DNA of 64,000 nt, taken from NCBI GenBank assembly GCA_958295665.1, contig OY282559.1, forward strand, positions 132,783,241 to 132,847,240. Direction: 5' to 3'. Positions 25,528-36,389 of this stretch are shown here, one piece after another. Origin of the DNA: Tipula vernalis. Taxonomy: Eukaryota > Arthropoda > Insecta > Diptera > Tipulidae. Position numbers and translations under genes: made by a program. A model generated the notes under the pieces. It made no database searches. It had not been told where the DNA came from and worked only from the letters and a program-made list of their open reading frames with translations. Position 1 is the first letter of the stretch, and each line of letters begins with the position of its first letter.

Positions 25528-25623
25528 CCTTTTCCCTATGTGAATTTCACAACACCCAAAAATCAATTTCACTTTATCCAATTAATCTGCCTTAATTTTT
25601 CGAAATATCCATATTCTTCATCC

Positions 25624-25638
25624 ACTGGACCAATAACC
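25624..25638 (-). other. Copia primer binding site (half-tRNA type)
   Basis: Directly inside the 5' LTR the - strand reads GGTTATTGGTCCAGT. This resembles the Drosophila copia primer site, which pairs with an internal fragment of initiator tRNA-Met rather than its 3' end. The match is from memory of the copia sequence and by eye. Confidence 0.65.
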
Positions 25639-25641
25639 TAA

Positions 25642-25833
25642 TGGAATTTAACTAAGCAGAGCTGGAAACTTGAAAAAATTCCAGATTAATTTTTATTTTA
25701 AAAAATCTTTTATTTTGCTTCTTTTAGGTTGTGTCACTTAACAAGATATTATTGACTCAAGTGAAGTTAGCTACAATAGTTAAATACAGTGAAACATATG
25801 AAATGATTCGAATGCATTCAATGCTTATTTCCA
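25642..25833 (-). repeat. Copia LTR (5' LTR)
   Basis: 192 bp with the same TG...CA ends as the LTR at 22,659-22,863. It lacks about 13 bases after GGAAACTTGAAAA. As the upstream LTR on the - strand, it would hold the promoter. Confidence 0.9.
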
Positions 25834-26040
25834 ATAAATAAATCACTTTTCTTTTAATATTCAAATGTACCTAATTTGCTGGATTGTGATTTTTTTTAAA
25901 CAGAAAATACCAACGATTATTTATGTCTGAGGTTTAACTATTGCATTTCGTATGTACTTCCTTCTGACTATACATACTGCCCTGAAAACGTACCCTGTTT
26001 AAAGTATTCAGAGCGACAGCACTGACCGACCCTGCGCTGC
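25834..26040. repeat. Direct repeat R1 (LTR-like)
   Basis: It starts AAATAAATCACTTTTCTTT right at the copia end and contains ATTTGCTGGATTGTGATTTT, CTTCTGACTATACATACT and GAGCGACAGCACTGAC. R2 at 26,995-27,207 has the same blocks in the same order. The copies are about 75 to 80 percent alike by eye, with indels. Confidence 0.65.
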
Positions 26041-26994
26041 CTGTCACTGAGATACTGATACTGACATCAATTGATTTTAAAGAAAACACCTGTTGACTTT
26101 TTTTATCAGGCTGACTCTGTTAAAACACAGATCAGCCCTCGAACGAAGTGGAGCAAGCCCCTAACCTCAATCGAACTCTAATTCTCCAATTCCGATTTGT
26201 TTATCCGATTACTTACACAACGTTTTAGTTCACACAAAACTATCGCACAGACACACTGACTTAGTGAATTATAAACTAATTTCTTAAAATTTTAAAATAA
26301 GACGGCAAATTGACAACATAAGCAGACTGAGACTTTACCCACTTGAGAATATGATAGAAAAAATATTTAAATATTTTTATAAAAACAATTTTAAATTTTT
26401 TTGCTCAAAATACGATTTTCTGTGAATATATAACCCAATTAACGTAACCTAATTTACCGCTAACACGTCATTCCTTACGTATTTCACATTGAACCTTAAA
26501 ACTCGAACTTCCTTCAAAAAAATTCTTCTAAAAATCCTAAACATTCTTCTCTCCACTATAACGAGGCTGCCTAAGGTTTAAATAATTTTCTAGTGTTCAC
26601 TGTTAACCGTTATAAAATAAAGCGCGATAATTAAATAAAGTAAGTTAATTAAATTTGGCGATTGAATTTACGGTTTTTAGGATTAAAATAATTGACGGTC
26701 TTGTCTCGTCACACTTATTAAGGGCCAATTCCTTGCGAATTGAAACTAAAACAAAATGTTCGCAGCTGAAGCGAGGCTTCTAATAGTAGTACTTTAAAAT
26801 AAATTTTCCATTAACTATTTACGGTTGCGCTAATCGGTTCCCTTCCCTACGAGAAAAACTTAAAACTCCCAAAACGATAATCTAAACATATCTGTGATTT
26901 CGTGGAGAGTTGTGGCCGCGTTACGACCTATTAAGCTTTAACAGCACACAGGGCTTAACGCTTTAATATTAAAATAGATAAATAGTTCTAAACC
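26041..26994. other. Segment between direct repeats R1 and R2
   Basis: About 950 bases with no ORF over 60 codons and no recognised domain. With R1 and R2 it has the size and layout of a terminal-repeat retrotransposon in miniature or an eroded LTR element. No primer site or polypurine tract could be confirmed. Confidence 0.4.
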
Positions 26995-27207
26995 AATAAA
27001 TAAATCACTTTTCTTTGAATATTTAAAAATAGCTCAAAAATTAAAAACAATTTTAGTGTAATTTGCTGGATGATGATTTTTTATTTATGTCTAAGCTAAG
27101 TATCTATTGTATTTTGTATGTACTGTCCTCCCTTCTGACTTAAAATACTCCCCTGAAAAATTGAAACGTACTCCGTTTAAAGTTTTCAGAGTGACAGCAC
27201 TGACTTA
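26995..27207. repeat. Direct repeat R2 (LTR-like)
   Basis: Partner of R1, in the same orientation and about 1.16 kb downstream. It shares the opening AAATAAATCACTTTTCTTTG and the closing GAGTGACAGCACTGAC. Confidence 0.65.
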
Positions 27208-27590
27208 GACATCGCAAAAAATTCATTTGGTGAATATTTAATCGAGCCAATCATGTTTAAGCATGTTTTGTTTTTTGACAATAACAATCGAATTTGTATG
27301 TTGCTTATTAGTTCATGTTCTATCATGGTCGTGTGGATTTCGTAATAAAGATTGAAAACGAAAACCTGGAGAAACACGTCGTTCACGTTACACGACAGAA
27401 ATCCCATTCTAGAAATTCTATGTACATATCTAAGTAATTAAACAATTCTGTACCATTCTGTGTCAATCACTTTACGGCGTTTATGACGTATAGTTTCAAA
27501 TAGTGCGTATAAGTACTTTGTTTGCATTTGTGTGTTGTTGGTAGTCTCTTAATAATGACAAGATTAAATTGAGATAATCATTTAAGTGAA

Positions 27591-28918
27591 ATGAACGTTA
27601 AAGTGATGTGTAAAATGTACACAAACGGGATTTTAAGCGAAAAAGTAAAGTGTTTTGGTGTATGTGGTGAATTTGTCCACAATAAATATAGTGGATTATC
27701 ATCTTTTCCATATAAACTTACAGTTGACATTAGAAACTTTCAATTTATTTGTCAGGAAGACTCAAGAAGTAATCAGAACAGCTTTTCTGGAGAAATTGAA
27801 TCTGTGGTGCAGTCGGAACGGAAGGGATTGCACCCAACATTTGCTGATAAACTGATAGCAAAACCAATATATGTAAATGCCCTTTCACCAAATAATATTA
27901 AAGAGTACAGCAAGTCTTCAAAAATTGTTTCCTGTTCTGGTTCCGAAGATTCGGGTTGTAGACTGAACAGCAATTACATGCATAACATGGAAATATCGTG
28001 CTCTATTGGTAATAAAAAATTGATACCTCCCGTATACGCTAAGCAACAGAGGCAACAGAATTTTAATGTTTGTGTTACAAATATCTTATTGTATTAGGAG
28101 TACAAATTGAAAATGCGGGATTTTTTTCTATTTTTGAACGTTTATTCTGAAAAAATGGTAACAAATGAATTATCCATCGCTAGCCACAACTTTTTCCCAT
28201 CTTTCTGACAATTTACGGATACCGTCGCGAAAAAATTCGGCCGGCTTGGCTGCTATCCAGGCATCGACCCATTTTTGGGCTTCTTCGTAAGAATGGAAGC
28301 GCTGGTCAGCTAGGCCATGTGTCATCGATCGGAAAAGGTGGTAATCGGAAGGAGCAATATCTGGGCTATACGGCGGGTGGGGTAAGACTTCCCATTTCAG
28401 CGTTTGTAGGTATGTATTAAAACTTCCCGCAAATGCTGTTTTGTTGGCACGAAACTCGACATATTGAGAGCTCAAAAAACTATGAATTTGACACTGCGAC
28501 AAATTGACACATACTGAAAATTAAAGCTATAAGACGTAGCTTTGACATGAACATAGTAACAGTACTGCCTGATGCGTATAGCTTTAGTAACGCCATCTGT
28601 TATCAATCCCGCATTTTCAATTTGTACCCCTAATATATTCATATTTAAACTGTTGTATCGAAATTTTGGCTTCATTTACCGACACTTGATCCTCTAACTG
28701 CTGAGGATGATATTTTGACTCTTGTTCACAGATATTTAGGTACCGGTTTTTTCAAAGTGGGCAAGCTGCTTCCGAAAACAAGAGATATTCATGACTAGGA
28801 ATACATCTGTTTTAAATTAGGAATTAATTTTGATCTTTGTGATGAGGCTCTAAATTCCTAAACGTGGTCAACTGGGGTATTTATTAGACTTAGAGAATAT
28901 TTTGATTATTATCTCTGA
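27591..28918 (+). pseudogene. Non-LTR ORF1-like gene with PHD-like finger, split by a mariner
   Basis: The first part (27,591-28,096) opens MNVKVMCKMYTNG and shows a degraded PHD/C4HC3-like pattern (CFGVCGEFVHNKYSG ... FICQEDS). The frame runs straight into the mariner at 28,097. Beyond the mariner the related C-terminal blocks resume: LDPLTAEDDILTLVHRY, then KLLPKTRDIHD, then YICFKLGINFDL and VFIRLREYFDYYL, to 28,918. This order is typical of PHD-bearing ORF1 proteins of insect CR1/Jockey-group non-LTR elements. Two cysteines of the finger are lost (NKYSG, EDS) and a stop interrupts the second part. No ORF2 was recognised downstream. Confidence 0.6.
28097..28630 (-). mobile_element. Mariner-family element, internally deleted
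   Basis: The ends are inverted repeats: GGAGTACAAATTGAAAATGC at 28,097 and the same with one change (GGGGTAC...) read inward from 28,630. TA dinucleotides flank it (28,095-28,096 and 28,631-28,632), the mariner target duplication. Only the C-terminal third of the transposase remains on the - strand (28,170-28,502): HPPYSPDIAPSDYHLF, which holds the last catalytic Asp, then WVDAWIAAKPAEFF. The length of 534 bp, against about 1.3 kb, marks it as a deletion derivative. It is inserted in the ORF1-like gene. Confidence 0.9.
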
Positions 28919-29109
28919 AACATGGCTTCAATGAGCGCATTGCATATGCTATCCAATTTATCATCTTATTTATTGCTGTATACGTATTATTGGATTCAAT
29001 TCCTTTTTCCTGAGGGTCGCTGTATATGTTCCCTGCGGATCTACTTTGGAATATTATCTTGTAATTATTCCTGGCGTAGTTTGTTTAGTGATGCTGCCAA
29101 AGTAGAAAA
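28919..29109. other. Spacer with an unrecognised ORF
   Basis: The 69-codon + strand ORF beginning at 28,922 (MASMSALHMLSNLSSY) has no motif and is probably a chance frame within TE-derived DNA. Confidence 0.4.
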
Positions 29110-30480
29110 ATTTGGTATAAATTTATTGTAGTAATTAATTTTGCCTAAAATGCCGCAACCTCCTTTATATTTTCGGGTTCCGGCATATTACTAACCGCTT
29201 CTTGACGCGTTTTGGATGGGCGTATATCTTTTGCGCTTATAATGTGGCCCAAATACTCTATTGCTTCAGCGGCCAACTAAATAAGTCGTGCAACCAGAAA
29301 TTTCCAAAACCGATACCTCCATGAATCGCTGGAAAATGCCTGAAGCACTAGCTACCCCCAACGGCATACGTTGGTATTCAAACAAGCCAAATGGTGTATT
29401 TATCGACACTAATTTTTTAGAATCATCAGATAGGGCAATTTGGAGATAAGTGTCTCATAAGTCCATTTTAGTAAAGAACTGACCTCCCTGTAACTGGTGA
29501 AAAATTTCTTGAGTGGAATAGAACATCGATCAATTTAGAGTTGTGGGTTGACCGTTACTTTAAAATCCCTCGAAATTCTTACCTTGCCATTTCGCTTATA
29601 CCAACAACTACAATCGTAGCGGCCCATGCGCTGAAATTTAGTGGTTTTAAAATCCGAAGACGCGTCCAACCTTTGATATACAAATACACGATGCTCCAGT
29701 ATCGACTTAAAACGGTAAATTAAGATTGTTTCTATTTAAATTGATCGACAATGTTCTTTGTTGGATAACGGTATTGTTGACGTTAAATTTTCACACAATG
29801 TAAATATGGTTTCGAACAAGTTATGGCAAAAATTTGTTGACTGTTAACATTTTTCGATATATTTACGGTCGAATGTTCGTGTGTTCTGCTATTATTTTGA
29901 TTAACCCGGGAAAACTTCATACATATAGAGGCAATATGACCCGCTATTCCGCACTTATTACCAATAGATTTTATATTGCCAACAGTGTCGGTCATGATCA
30001 TCACCACTACTGGGGCACGATTTTATTTTTGAACTACGAAAATTATGCTTACTTGATTGCTTGATTTCGATTGTTATAATGATTTCGAATTTTCTGGCGA
30101 CTTTGCCGTGACTGATCACATGACCCTACTTGATTTACGTCTGCAATGGTTGTATCTTCACCTTTTATTGTATCACATGTTCTATTCGTCGATTCGCAGA
30201 CGCTAGCAATTTGAAAGACTACTTCGAGTGTTGGATTTGTTTATAATAACGCTACCGTCCGTACACTCCTATGATGGGTATGTAGAACTATCAAGTCACG
30301 AATCAAAAAATATACGAACGATTCCTCGCATCCATAGTTTTGGAACACACAAATTAAAAATTACGGGCAATATCTCGTAAATCTTCATTAAAGTTATCAA
30401 TTAGCTCTTTTAGTGTCTTACCTGAGAAATTTTTTCCTCCGAGTAAATTTAGTAGCAGCTCAAAAACTTTGTCGCCAACC
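29110..30480 (-). pseudogene. Ty3/gypsy retrotransposon remnant (gag, zinc knuckle, RT start)
   Basis: On the - strand, high to low: a gag-like tail around 30,060-30,300, then a zinc knuckle GNKCGIAGHIASIC near 29,930. The RT entry follows with FFTKMDL, YLQIALSDDSKKLVSINTPF and GLFEYQRMPLGVASA (29,340-29,480). The order is right for gypsy gag-pol. Many stops and frameshifts occur, and the protease and the catalytic YIDD block are not seen. LTRs were not found. Confidence 0.7.
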
Positions 30481-30639
30481 CAGGACTAAAATAAGCATGT
30501 TTCTGGCTATCTCTAGATTTTTTAGTTTAGATAAATTTATGGATCACTTACAATATTACAAGATACTTCAAATTAAGGATCATTCACCACATTAAAATTA
30601 TAGTTCATTCATCAGCCACCATATCATCAAATATACATA

Positions 30640-33600
30640 TATGTGGGACCTGTTTCTTACTTGTGCATGGGTCAAATAAAAATTCTGAAAATTGCTCTGA
30701 AATCGAAACGGCAAATTAAGAGTTGATTTAATCAAAAATCTTTAAAACTCTTGGATGACTTGTACAAAAATTAAGAAAAAGTCAGATTTGTGGGATCTGT
30801 TTCAAACTTTCAAATGGGACACAAGAAAATTCTGAAAATGGTTTAGAATCTATTACAAATTTATGAATAGATCAAAAGAAAATTCTACAACGAAGAGTTC
30901 AATTAATCAGAAGCACTTGATACTTATAACGGAGATTTTAACACAAATGTTTAAAAATGATCTATGTGGTTCTTCCTTACTTTAGAAAGTATACATAAAT
31001 ATTGAAAATTTTAAGGGAATATGGAAACAGGTTGGCGTATTCTGAAATCATAACTGTAAGTTACAGATCGTCGGTTGAATTAATCAGAAACCATTAAGAC
31101 TTTTGAGTGTTCCTAAAGAAAAATATAAAATACACTATATATGTGGAACCTGTTTCTAACTTTGGATGAGTCCAACGAAAATTCTTAAAATTACTTATAA
31201 GAGATTGCCATTTTTACTGGAATCGAAACTAGAGTGGACAAATTAATCACGGTAGTATTAATCAAAATCTTTTAGAAGTTTTGAATGATTCCAAAAAATA
31301 TATACTATATGTATGTAGCTCCTCGTCTGAAACCTTTAGTACTTTGGACGGCGCTTTTATCTTTTTTACAATTAGGCGAAACAAAAATTGAATAAATTTA
31401 GTTTGTTTGACTGAAGGAAATTATAATTGAACTGTATATTGCTAGATAAATCATACGATACATAAACAAGTTTAGTTGTATTACACAATAAGTGCGCAGT
31501 ATTGTTATGATGCTAACTCCTCTGTTTGAAAAATACGTCATTTATCAGGTACTGTCAGATCGCCGACGAAACAAAAGTGGGAAAACGTCTTTTTTGGTTG
31601 GTAAAAGCAAGTATTACGTAAACTTTTTAAATTAAATATGAAGCTTGAAAATAGGTTGGCAATTGTTGTATAAATTAGAAACGTCTTCTACTTTTGAATG
31701 ATTCATATGAAAAACTTTAAAAAATATGTATGTGGGACCTGATTCTAAAATTATGTCTGGGTCAAACAAAAATTCTTTAGAATTTTTGGATAATTCGTAC
31801 GAAAAAGTAAAAAAAAAATTTTTGTGGGATCTGTTTCAAACTCACAAACGGGCGGAAAGAAAATTCTGAAAATGGTCTATAGAATTTTTGGATGATTAAT
31901 AGAAAAAATTTAAAAAATATATATATTTGTGGGATCTATTTCAAAATTCTACAACCAGAGTTCAATTAGTCAGAAGCATTTATAGTACTTTTATATGAGA
32001 TTTTAATTCAAATGTTTACCAAATTTTAACCCCTTCAGACCGTGCAAACATAAACAATGAAAATTTTAATGGAACATTGAAACTGGTTTGCAAATTCAGA
32101 AATAAAAACTATAGGTTACAGATCGTCGGTTGAATTAATCAGAAACCATTAGAACGTTTGGATATTTCATAAAAAAATATAAAAAATATATATAACTGGA
32201 TTATTCACTGAAATCGAAACCAAAATTGACGGTAGTGTCGATCAGAAGCCTTTAGCGTTTGAATGATTCCAAAAAATGACATATGTAGGATCTGTTTTAA
32301 CTGTTGCCACGGGTCGAACGAAACTTTTGCAATAAATTTAGTTTGTACGACTGAAGAAAGTTTTACTAGAATATTATTGAATAATTCATACTATAAATAA
32401 AAAGGGTTTAGTTGCATTACACAAAAAGTGCGCAGTATTGTTAGGATGCTAAATAACTAAAACCCTCTGTTTGAAAAAAATGTTAGCTATCAGTATTGGC
32501 AGATCGCCGACGATATAAAAGTAAGAAAACGTTGGAACTTTCTGATGGTTAATAGGTATTTGGTAATAGCCAGTAACACGTAGAGTTTTAAAATTAAGTA
32601 TAAAGTTTGGAAACGGGTTTACCTATATTCTGACATATAAACTAGAGCCGACAAATTAAATTGTTTAATAAATCAGAAATATTTTCTACTTTAGAATGAT
32701 TCATATGAAACACTTAAAACAAAATATATATGTGGGACCTGTTTTTAACTTTTCAGGGGTCAAAAATAAAAATGCTGAATTACCATGAAATTAAATAGAA
32801 ATTTTGAGAGTTTTCGGATGATTCGTACGAACATTTAAAAAAAGTCATATTGGTGGAATCTGTTTCAAACTTTTGATTGGGACAAACGAAAATTTTGAAA
32901 ATGGCATTTAGAACTTTTGGATGATTAATATGAAAAGTTTAAAAAAAACTTTATTTGTGGGAACTGTTTCAAATTGTTTAATGGGTCAAACGAAATCTCT
33001 ACAATGAAGAGTTTAATTAATAAGCAGCACTTAGGCTGTTTTCGCAACGAATACTTATTTTTGGAACCTAACTTATTCCATAAGAAATTACATTGAATAA
33101 GTTAGGTTCCACAAATAAGTATTCGTTATATTAAAAATTACTTTATTTGCTGCCTGTTCCAATTTTTTGAATGAATTATAGAAAATTCTCAAAATTCTCG
33201 TAGACCATCCTAAAAGATTAATCTATACATTTAAATTATTACTGGATTTAAATCAACAGTTGAGATATTCCGAAGCAAAAGATTCTCAAAGATAAAGGGT
33301 TGACCTTTACAGTAACATCGAAACAGCAGAGGTGTTAAATTATTCAACTGTCAATTTAACACCAATTTTAAAATGATTATGTGGGCGGATTTTCTATTTG
33401 TTGAAGGGGTTAGTCAAACCAAAATTCTGCAAAAATTTCATGGTGTGTGAAATGTTTAATGGTTTTTTTTTTCAGTATAGATTGGATTAATCGGAAATTT
33501 TTAGAATGTTTAAATGATAATTTAGGGGATATATTGCTAATTTTTAGAACGGTTTAGGTTTTTAGAACTTTTGAAGAATAATACGAAAAATTAAAAGAAA

Positions 33601-34130
33601 TGATGTTTGTGGGATCTGTTTCAAACTTTTGAATTGGCCAAAGGAAAATTCTACAACAAAGAGTGGCCTAAACACAGAAATCGAAACCAAAACAAACAAA
33701 CTATCAATTGAATTAATCAGAAGCCTTCATACATAATCTTTGTGGAACCACTTATATTCTGAAAATTTGTCCGATGTTCGAAATTATCGATTGAACTTAA
33801 TCAGAAGTCTAAACAAAAGGTCGACAAATGAACAGTTGCAATAATTATAAATTTTTGGAACTTTTAGATGATTCCAAAAAAACAAAAAGAATTATGTGGG
33901 ACTTGTTTTTGTGTTCGGCACGGATCAAACAGAAATTCTCAAAATTTCAGCGAACCATAGTAATGTGATGGCATATGCATTGAAATCGAATCCGCCGAGT
34001 TAACAAATTAATTGTAGAACTAAACAAAAGCATTAGTATTTTGGATGGTTGTTAAGAAAACATTTTAAAATGTGGGACCAGTTTCTACCTTTTGAATGGG
34101 ACTTAAAGATATTGGCCAACTACTTTGGAT
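30640..34130. repeat. Degenerate GTGGGACCTGTTTC array
   Basis: A unit of roughly 130-200 bases recurs about 15 times: GTGGGACCTGTTTCTAAC, then GGTCAAACRAAAATTCTGAAAAT, then TTTAGAACTTTTGGATGATT. A larger period of about 1 kb is visible: the block with GTGCGCAGTATTGTTA and CAGATCGCCGACGA occurs at 31,490-31,570 and again at 32,430-32,520. Isolated copies of the core also lie near 38,580, 40,375 and 40,485. There is no coding potential. The array directly precedes the furin exons, so it is intronic if furin has an upstream exon. Confidence 0.75.
33046..33127. repeat. 32-bp-arm palindrome
   Basis: AACGAATACTTATTTTTGGA... (33,046-33,077) pairs with ...CCACAAATAAGTATTCGTT (33,096-33,127) with one mismatch and an 18-base loop. 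It lies inside the array and may be a tiny foldback element. Confidence 0.8.
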
Positions 34131-34529
34131 TTCTATGTATTTGGTCGCATGTACGTACATAAATTTGCGATAAAAGGGACTTGGTACTAAACGATTGAAA
34201 TTTTTTTTTTTTTTTTTTTTGAGTTTGTTTAGTTCTTAGGATTCATCATTATTTCAGTTTTCGTTGAACATTTACTTCAAAACCTTAATTTCTTTACAAT
34301 TACAACACATTTTTGAATTTTTATATTTATATCTAACATTAATTCGACATTTTAATATCCTAAGGTATTTCGTTGGAATTGGAGACGTTAAAATGGATTA
34401 TCTAATTTGAAAATTCTCCGAAGTATCTATAAATCAATTGCTATTTTTGCAGAAGATATATTAGCCCATCGGGAGATTTTCTCTAATTTTCTCTACTAAT
34501 TGTGTTATTTATTTTCTATCTCATTACAG

Positions 34530-34634
34530 ATTGGTAGTTTAAAGGGATACTATTTATTTCATCACAGGCACGTATCAAAACGATCAATTGAAACAAGTGA
34601 TTTACATCATTCAGCGTTAAAATCTGAACCAGAG
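34530..34634 (+). CDS. Fur1: Furin-like proprotein convertase, prodomain exon
   Basis: Thirty-five codons in phase 0 between a consensus acceptor (TCATTACAG, ending 34,529) and donor (GAG/GTAAAC, 34,635). The peptide starts IGSLKGYYLFHHRHVSKRS and corresponds to the second half of the furin prodomain. The segment HRHVSKR-S aligns with the vertebrate internal prodomain cleavage site (HRGVTKR-S), including the His that acts as the pH sensor there. Furin is a membrane-bound subtilisin-like protease of the trans-Golgi network that cuts after R-X-K/R-R. The preceding exon was not recognised. Confidence 0.93.
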
Positions 34635-34712
34635 GTAAACTAAATAAATTACGGGTTATTAAATTAATTGATTTAATGTTTGATTTTTTATTTTTTTTTA
34701 TTTATTGCGCAG

Positions 34713-34898
34713 GTCCGATGGGTGCAACAACAACACGAACACGTTCGTAAGAAACGTGATTTTAGCCAAGATATCCGGTATCCCGGTTTAAGTAGTGAAG
34801 TATTTCATGGTGTGGCACCACAGTCACGAATCAATTATCGTGATGCAATCGTACACAATATATTTCCGGATCCTTTATTTAAGGAACAATGGTACCTG
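34713..34898 (+). CDS. Fur1: Furin-like proprotein convertase, autocleavage-site exon
   Basis: Sixty-two codons in phase 0 between TTGCGCAG (ending 34,712) and CTG/GTGAGT (34,899). The peptide opens VRWVQQQHEHVRKKRDF. RKKR is the primary autocatalytic site that releases the prodomain. It ends FPDPLFKEQWYL, the conserved start of the mature enzyme. The 35-residue insert between RKKR and FPDPLF is longer than in vertebrate furin. The 78-bp intron separating the two exons is short; the next intron must be long, since no catalytic-domain exon (Asp, His, Ser blocks) was found to 64,000. Confidence 0.95.
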
Positions 34899-36389
34899 GT
34901 GAGTAGAGTATGTGTTTGTCCCGTTTTTTTTGTCTTTTTATATTTTGTATAGTTACTAACCTATACGTATATAGATATAGAGTCCCCCATAAAGCATGTT
35001 TAAATGCTCATCCCGTCCATATATGTATAATATGATTTTTTTTTTTTTTAAACTCGTAATAAAAATCCAATATTATCTGGAAATGAGACACGATGAATCA
35101 TGAAAACTCTCTTGTCCAGTGTACGTACATAAACATAAATGTCAAAAGCAATAAAATATTAGACATACCGACAAAATCATTAAATTTCAATTTTCCAAAA
35201 AAAAAAGTTAATTTAAAAGCAAAAAACATAAAATTTAATTATTTTTATATCGAAATGTGAAAATTTTTATGTTCTGCTTGCTATACTTCGTCCGTACATG
35301 CTGTAATATCTAATATACGTTTCGTTAGCAGACAATAGGAAGGGGGGCGTTTGCACTGTGCACTTTGGAATTGACTTTTTGTCTTCTTGTTGGTGTATCT
35401 TTTACGAGTTAGATTTCGTTTGTTTTAATGTTTTGTTTTTGATAAGTTTTTATCAAGTATGTAATACGATTATTTGAATGACATTTTTAAAGCAATTTGG
35501 TATAACAAAACCGTTTTTACGATCTGTATAGTTTGGCTGAGTTTAATTCGAATATTTGATTCTGAAATTTAATTAGCGATGGAGTACAATAAACGAAAAT
35601 CCTCGTCCTTGGCGGTACCTAGTGGTACTGCATTCTGCCGAGTGAAATAATACAATTTGTCAAGTCAAGATAGTAACAGCAATATCTTTCAAATCTTTTT
35701 CTAATCTTTCTACAACTGTAAGTCACCACCTGTTTATGTCAAATAAATGCTTAAATATTTCAAAATCAATATTGTGTTGTTCAAGATGCACTGTCCTGAA
35801 GAATAGTGTGCAAGTTGGATTCGATATATTTTGAAAAATCGTCTGCCGTATTCCGTTACGGACTTTGTTTCATTAAACATTTATTTAGCACACATCAGTA
35901 GTTCAGATTTTTTTCTTTAATATTAAAACCAACGCAATCAGTTTGATGTGTAAAACAAATCTAATTTTGTTATGACTGTATTACATAAAATATAGGTAGA
36001 ATATTGCAATCCTTAAATTAGCATGAATGTTTTGAGTAGCTCGCCACGCTCAATTTAATGTAGAAGAAACCTGAAATTCTTACGTACCTTTTTGAAGTGA
36101 AAGTGATTTATTTGTAGTTGTTGGCGGTATTTGCAGTTCTTGCTCAGTGTCGTTATTTAATTTAATTTACTACTTTATTATATATTTTTGCGCTCTATCT
36201 CACAAAACGATTTCAGCTTCTGCAACGCAAATGCTGTGTTCCTTTTTCCGATCTAATCTAGTAAAAGTAGGCCGTGAGTTGTGCGCAATCACCGGACACA
36301 TTTGATAGAACGATAAAATTAAATTTAAAGGCTGAAACCTCACGAGATGGTCAAAACCTGAAAATAAAGCGCAATCCTGAACTTTTCTA
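34899..36389 (+). other. Furin intron, no other feature seen
   Basis: The stretch begins with the donor GTGAGT and continues as AT-rich unique-looking DNA. A poly-T tract lies near 35,040. The 70-codon - strand ORF at 36,200-36,412 has no motif. Nothing else could be supported. Confidence 0.7.

Larger units (their letters stand above)
22659..25833 (-). mobile_element. Copia-type LTR retrotransposon, internally deleted
   Basis: A complete element in outline: LTR, copia-type primer binding site, gag, protease, integrase, RNase H tail, LTR, all reading on the - strand. Total length is 3,175 bp, against about 5 kb for typical copia elements. Almost all of the reverse transcriptase and most of RNase H are missing between KWIYKLNK and an SCLKF block (near 23,085). 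It therefore could not move on its own. Flanks are AT-rich (AATAA / ATAAA), so the target duplication is ambiguous. Confidence 0.9.

Noticed and set aside
28922..29131. Small membrane protein gene
   Set aside because: The hydrophobic 69-codon frame sits between TE remnants and has no supporting start context or family motif.
34680..34952. A 90-codon single-exon ORF at furin
   Set aside because: It includes intron on both sides of the real exon 34,713-34,898; the leading MIFYFFLFIAQ residues are a translated splice acceptor tract.
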